Source: Ga0077527 sp964606765
Lineage (GTDB): Bacteria; Pseudomonadota; Gammaproteobacteria; Burkholderiales; SG8-41
NCBI GenBank assembly: GCA_964606765.1
Contig: CAZSIR010000132.1
Span: 1-8,234 of the forward strand
Direction of reading: 5' to 3'
DNA: 8,234 nt
In this document: positions 5,966 to 8,234 of the stretch, piece by piece
Position numbering within the stretch: position 1 is the stretch's first letter
How the letters are laid out: each line of letters begins with the position of its first letter
Notes under the pieces: generated by a model
What the model saw: only the letters and a program-made list of their open reading frames with translations
What the model was told of the DNA's origin: nothing
Database searches by the model: none
Translations under genes and position numbers: made by a program

Positions 5966-7144
5966 ATGCATAAACTCATACTCAAGCCCGGCCGCGAGAA
6001 ATCGCTGAAGCGCCGGCATCCGTGGATTTTCTCCGGCGGCATCGCCCGCGTCGAAGGCAATCCGCAGCCGGGGGACAGCGTGATCGTGTGTTCGGCTGAC
6101 GGTGCGGCGCTGGCGGTGGCCGCGTACAGCCCGCAATCACAGATCCGCGCGCGGGTCTGGGACTGGACCGTACATGACATCGACGCAGCGTTCATCGCAC
6201 AACGCATCACGCGCGCCGCCGACAGCCGCAGCGACCTGCCGGCAAGCGTGACCGACGGTGTGCGGCTGGTGCACGGTGAATCCGACGGGCTGCCCGGCAT
6301 CGTCGCCGACCGTTACGGCGATACCGTGGTGCTGCAGTTGCTCAGCACCGGCGCCGAACGCTGGCGCGATGCGTTGGCCGACGCGCTGGCTGCATTGCCC
6401 GGTGTGGCGCGGGTGATTGAACGCTCCGATGCCGATGTGCGCGCGCTGGAAGGGCTGGAATCGCGCAGCGGCCGGTTGCGGGGCATGGCGGCGAGCGGAC
6501 CGCTGATCGTCAGTGAACATGGTTTGAAGTTCAGCGTCGACGCCGAACAGGGCCACAAAACCGGTTTTTACCTCGACCAGCGCGATAACCGGCTGGCCTT
6601 GCGCAATCTGGCCCGCGGCAAAACGGTGCTCGACTGCTTCTGTTACAGCGGGGGCTTCGCGCTGAATGCAATGGCCGGCGGTGCCACGGCCGTGATGGCC
6701 GTCGACAGTTCAGGTCCGGCGTTGCAGGCAGCGCAGGCCAACGCCACGTTGAACCGCCTCGACGGCATCGAATGGCTGGAAGCCGACGTGTTCAAAACGC
6801 TGCGCGCCTTCCGCGACGCCGGAAGGACCTTCGACCTGATCGTACTCGACCCGCCGAAACTGGCGCCCACTGCGGCGCACGCTGAAAAAGCCGCGCGCGC
6901 CTACAAGGACATCAACCTGCTCGGCTTCAAGCTGCTGAATCCCGGCGGCCGGCTGATGACTTATTCCTGTTCCGGAGGCATCAGCCCCGACCTGTTCCAG
7001 AAAATCGTCGCCGGTGCGGCGCTGGATGCCGGGGTCGATGCGCGCATCGAGCGCTGGCTGCATGGCGCGGAGGATCATCCGGTGGCGCTGAATTTTCCGG
7101 AGGGGGAGTATCTGAAGGGTTTGTTGCTGCGGGTGGGTCTTTAA
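5966..7144 (+). CDS. rlmI: 23S rRNA (cytosine-5) methyltransferase RlmI
   Basis: RlmI in E. coli methylates C1962 of 23S rRNA at carbon 5, using SAM. This protein has 392 residues against 396 there. An N-terminal PUA-type RNA-binding region is visible (GREKSLKRRHPWIFSGGI, residues 9-26, to ARVW at 62-65). It is followed by the linker domain with GESDGLPGIVADRYG and by GHKTGFYLDQRDNR (196-209). The Rossmann methyltransferase domain has motif I VLDCFCYSGGF (221-231), the acidic AVDSS, the DPPK motif at 295-298, and YKDINLLGFKLLNPGG. The likely catalytic cysteine is C335 in SCSGG. The C-terminus FPEGEYLKGLLLRV is typical. The ATG at 5966 matches the family start but has only an A/T-rich lead-in (ATTTTTATAA) and no Shine-Dalgarno sequence, right after a large inverted repeat. 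A terminator-like hairpin follows. Confidence 0.95.
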   Translation: MHKLILKPGREKSLKRRHPWIFSGGIARVEGNPQPGDSVIVCSADGAALAVAAYSPQSQIRARVWDWTVHDIDAAFIAQRITRAADSRSDLPASVTDGVRLVHGESDGLPGIVADRYGDTVVLQLLSTGAERWRDALADALAALPGVARVIERSDADVRALEGLESRSGRLRGMAASGPLIVSEHGLKFSVDAEQGHKTGFYLDQRDNRLALRNLARGKTVLDCFCYSGGFALNAMAGGATAVMAVDSSGPALQAAQANATLNRLDGIEWLEADVFKTLRAFRDAGRTFDLIVLDPPKLAPTAAHAEKAARAYKDINLLGFKLLNPGGRLMTYSCSGGISPDLFQKIVAGAALDAGVDARIERWLHGAEDHPVALNFPEGEYLKGLLLRVGL

Positions 7145-7151
7145 TTGTTAG

Positions 7152-7179
7152 ATGAGGTAAGCGGTCCTCATTAATTTTT
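7152..7179 (+). terminator. probable intrinsic terminator after rlmI
   Basis: ATGAGG (7152-7157) pairs with CCTCAT (7166-7171) across an 8-nt loop, and TAATTTTT follows at 7172-7179. It lies 7 bp after the rlmI stop. The stem is short, so efficiency may be modest. It separates rlmI from the convergent HIT gene. Confidence 0.5.
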
Positions 7180-7214
7180 GCGCCTGCTTTAGTTTGCCTG
7201 GCTTGGGATGGCAG

Positions 7215-7631
7215 TTACCCGGGAAGCCATTTCAATTGACGTCCACCAATTAAGTGAAAGTGTAAGTGATAAACACTTTGGCCGCCCTGAGGATGCGTGT
7301 TAATTACAAGGCGAAAACCGTCACGGGAAACGCCTTCTTGCTCCGCGGCACGCCTTGCCAGTGCTAGCATTTCTCCAAGGAGGCTTTCGGAGGCTTGGAA
7401 TAAGGTGGGAACGCGTTTTTTTGGGATGATCAAGAGGTGTACAGGCGCTTGCGGGTACTTATCTCTTATAACGAAAGCGTTCTCGGATTCAGCAATCCAC
7501 TGTTCTCGCCCGACTTTTTCAAATGGGCTTGGTTTTGCATAAAGTGCGGCAATGTCATCGTCAGAAAGTTGCGCTGCCATAATCGTTGTTGACATCAAGC
7601 CGAGGACAACAGTAGTAAAAATTGTTCGCAT
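7215..7631 (-). CDS. HIT (histidine triad) family protein with putative signal peptide
   Basis: HIT/HINT proteins hydrolyse phosphoramidate or related bonds on nucleotides. The triad is H122, H124 and H126 in VYHLHFHLIGG, with H124 the expected nucleophile. YPQAPVHLLIIPKK (59-72), NTHPQGGQS (111-119) and the RQLKWLPG end place it in the HINT branch. It has 138 residues, whereas cytosolic HINTs are about 110-120. The excess is an N-terminal R2 plus hydrophobic stretch ending IMAA at residue 20, which looks like a Sec signal peptide. The CxxC-type N-terminus common in HINTs is absent. I chose ATG 7631 over the in-frame TTG 7646 because GAGAG sits 8 bases upstream. Starting at Met18 (7580) would give an ordinary cytosolic protein, but no ribosome site precedes it. 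The gene is about 49% GC by hand count, lower than its neighbours, and stands alone, convergent with rlmI. Confidence 0.88.
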   Translation of the reverse strand: MRTIFTTVVLGLMSTTIMAAQLSDDDIAALYAKPSPFEKVGREQWIAESENAFVIRDKYPQAPVHLLIIPKKRVPTLFQASESLLGEMLALARRAAEQEGVSRDGFRLVINTHPQGGQSVYHLHFHLIGGRQLKWLPG

Positions 7632-7724
7632 AATTATTGCTCTCAATTTTAATATCGGGATCGTTTTTTAATTTAGAAGCCGCTCGGCATCTCTGTTGAT
7701 ACTGTATTTCTGTCGGTCAGAGAC

Positions 7725-7798
7725 CGTAGCCCGTAAGGAGCGTAGCGAATTACGGGGAACATGAGCCCCGTATTTCACTTCGTTTCATACGGGCTACG
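7725..7798. repeat. pair of inverted REP-like palindromes
   Basis: Two 33-bp units face each other: 7725-7757 on the plus strand and 7766-7798 on the minus strand, separated by 8 bp. They are identical at 27 of 33 positions by hand alignment. Each starts CGTAGCCCGTA and ends ACGGGG, so each can fold alone (CCCGTA with TACGGG) or with its partner. The GTAG just before the stem is the 5' tetranucleotide known for REP elements mobilised by RAYT (TnpA_REP) enzymes; no such transposase is in the window. A separate 5-bp hairpin, CGGTC-AGA-GACCG, lies at 7714-7726. The pair sits 5 bp beyond the yidD stop, between yidD and the HIT gene on the same strand, where it could stabilise or end the yidD transcript. 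Confidence 0.75.
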
Positions 7799-7803
7799 CA
7801 TGA

Positions 7804-8040
7804 TCATGGTTCATCGCTTCGCATCGATTTTCCCGGCACGTTATCAATCCCGCCCTCATGCCAGGGGTGACATTTCCCCAGCCGCCGTACCGTCAGCCAG
7901 GTTCCCTTCAACGCCCCATGCACTTCGATGGCCTCACGCGCATAGGCCGAGCAGGTCGGATAAAAGCGGCACTGCGTGCCGAAGAACGGCGACAGCAGGA
8001 AGCGGTAGGCGTCGATTAGCGCGATCAGCAGGGTTTTCAT
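7804..8040 (-). CDS. yidD: membrane protein insertion efficiency factor YidD
   Basis: YidD is a small inner-membrane-associated protein that helps YidC insert proteins into the membrane. The frame gives 78 residues against 85 in E. coli. An amphipathic/hydrophobic N-terminus (LLIALIDAYRFLLSPFF, residues 4-20) precedes the highly conserved core: C24 and C30 in CRFYPTCSAYA, then C57 in GKCHPW, and GGIDNVP at 63-69. The ATG at 8040 is the family start. No Shine-Dalgarno sequence is visible, but TATACT lies 10 bp upstream. In most bacteria the gene sits in rpmH-rnpA-yidD-yidC; none of those partners is here, so it is relocated or a second copy. It is flanked by a REP-like pair at its 3' end and a divergent gene at its 5' end. 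Confidence 0.95.
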   Translation of the reverse strand: MKTLLIALIDAYRFLLSPFFGTQCRFYPTCSAYAREAIEVHGALKGTWLTVRRLGKCHPWHEGGIDNVPGKSMRSDEP

Positions 8041-8050
8041 GGGTGAATTC

Positions 8051-8056
8051 AGTATA
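8051..8056 (-). promoter_or_regulatory. candidate -10 element for yidD
   Basis: TATACT on the minus strand (five of six consensus bases) ends 10 bases before the yidD ATG. No good -35 lies at normal spacing; TTGATA at 8067-8072 is too close (10 bp). Use of this site would give a leader of only a few bases. Confidence 0.35.
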
Positions 8057-8079
8057 GCGCGGCCTGTATCAAACCCGGA

Positions 8080-8108
8080 TTGCGCGACGACGTCGGCTCT
8101 GTTTTAAT
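8080..8108 (+). promoter_or_regulatory. candidate promoter for the gene at 8135
   Basis: TTGCGC (8080-8085) and TTTAAT (8103-8108) are separated by exactly 17 bp, matching three and five consensus bases. Transcription would start near 8115, about 20 bases before the ATG at 8135. A five-codon frame (ATG 8121, TGA 8136-8138) overlaps that ATG. Confidence 0.35.
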
Positions 8109-8134
8109 CACCCGCTGTGTATGCCCTTGCTGAC

Positions 8135-8234
8135 ATGACCCGATTGCTGCGTTCCGCCCTGCGCGCGAAATGGCTGCGCGGCGCGCTGATTGCGCTGCTG
8201 CTGGCTGCCCAGCATGGCGCGCTGACGCATGCCC
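8135..8234 (+). CDS. unidentified exported or membrane protein, N-terminus only (partial)
   Basis: ATG 8135 opens a frame that remains open to the right edge (33 codons). It begins MTRLLRSALRAKW, with five basic residues, followed by a hydrophobic stretch GALIALLLAA and then QHGALTHA. This is the layout of a Sec signal peptide or an N-terminal membrane anchor, with a possible cleavage region after LLLAA. I do not recognise the family; the part after the signal, which would decide, is missing. It is divergent from yidD, with 94 bp between starts. The next upstream ATG (8121) gives only five codons. Confidence 0.55.
   Translation, partial: MTRLLRSALRAKWLRGALIALLLAAQHGALTHA

Noticed and set aside
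8121..8138. Five-codon upstream frame before the gene at 8135 as a regulatory leader peptide
   Set aside because: Too short and without any attenuator structure; the ATGA overlap may be chance.

Overview
The window looks like a chromosomal segment of a GC-rich betaproteobacterium (inference). The reasons are the divergent pair metK / lysophospholipid acyltransferases, the conserved block dapF - DUF484 - xerC, and the class of the proteins. A run of exactly 100 Ns shows that it comes from a scaffolded draft assembly, perhaps of a metagenome.

Layout. Positions 1-751 hold the first 250 codons of metK on the minus strand, running off the left edge. A 125-bp divergent region separates it from a plus-strand series: two tandem LpxL/HtrB-type lipid A acyltransferase genes (877-1886, interrupted by the N gap, and 1964-2830), a YccU-type CoA-binding protein (2860-3273), dapF (3319-4155), a possible 21-codon mini-gene (4152-4217), a DUF484 gene (4217-4858), xerC (4855-5796) and rlmI (5966-7144). 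The right end differs: a putatively exported HIT protein in lower-GC DNA (7215-7631, minus), a paired REP-like palindrome (7725-7798), yidD (7804-8040, minus) and the start of an unidentified exported or membrane protein gene (8135 to the edge, plus).

Roles. Most genes are housekeeping: SAM synthesis (MetK), outer-membrane lipid A acylation (the two acyltransferases), diaminopimelate epimerisation for peptidoglycan and lysine (DapF), chromosome dimer resolution (XerC), 23S rRNA methylation using SAM (RlmI) and help for membrane protein insertion (YidD). DapF, the mini-ORF, DUF484 and XerC are joined by stop/start overlaps and are probably one translationally coupled unit.

The less ordinary content is in the gaps between genes. 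Three unrelated palindromic repeat types occur within 6 kb: a heptamer-based inverted repeat that also encodes the end of the first acyltransferase, an inverted repeat built from spaced CGCCAAG words just before rlmI, and a GTAG-headed REP-like pair beside yidD. I found no CRISPR array, tRNA, rRNA, transposase or defence system. No clearly novel multi-gene system is visible; the best leads are the repeats, the mini-ORF and the exported HIT protein.
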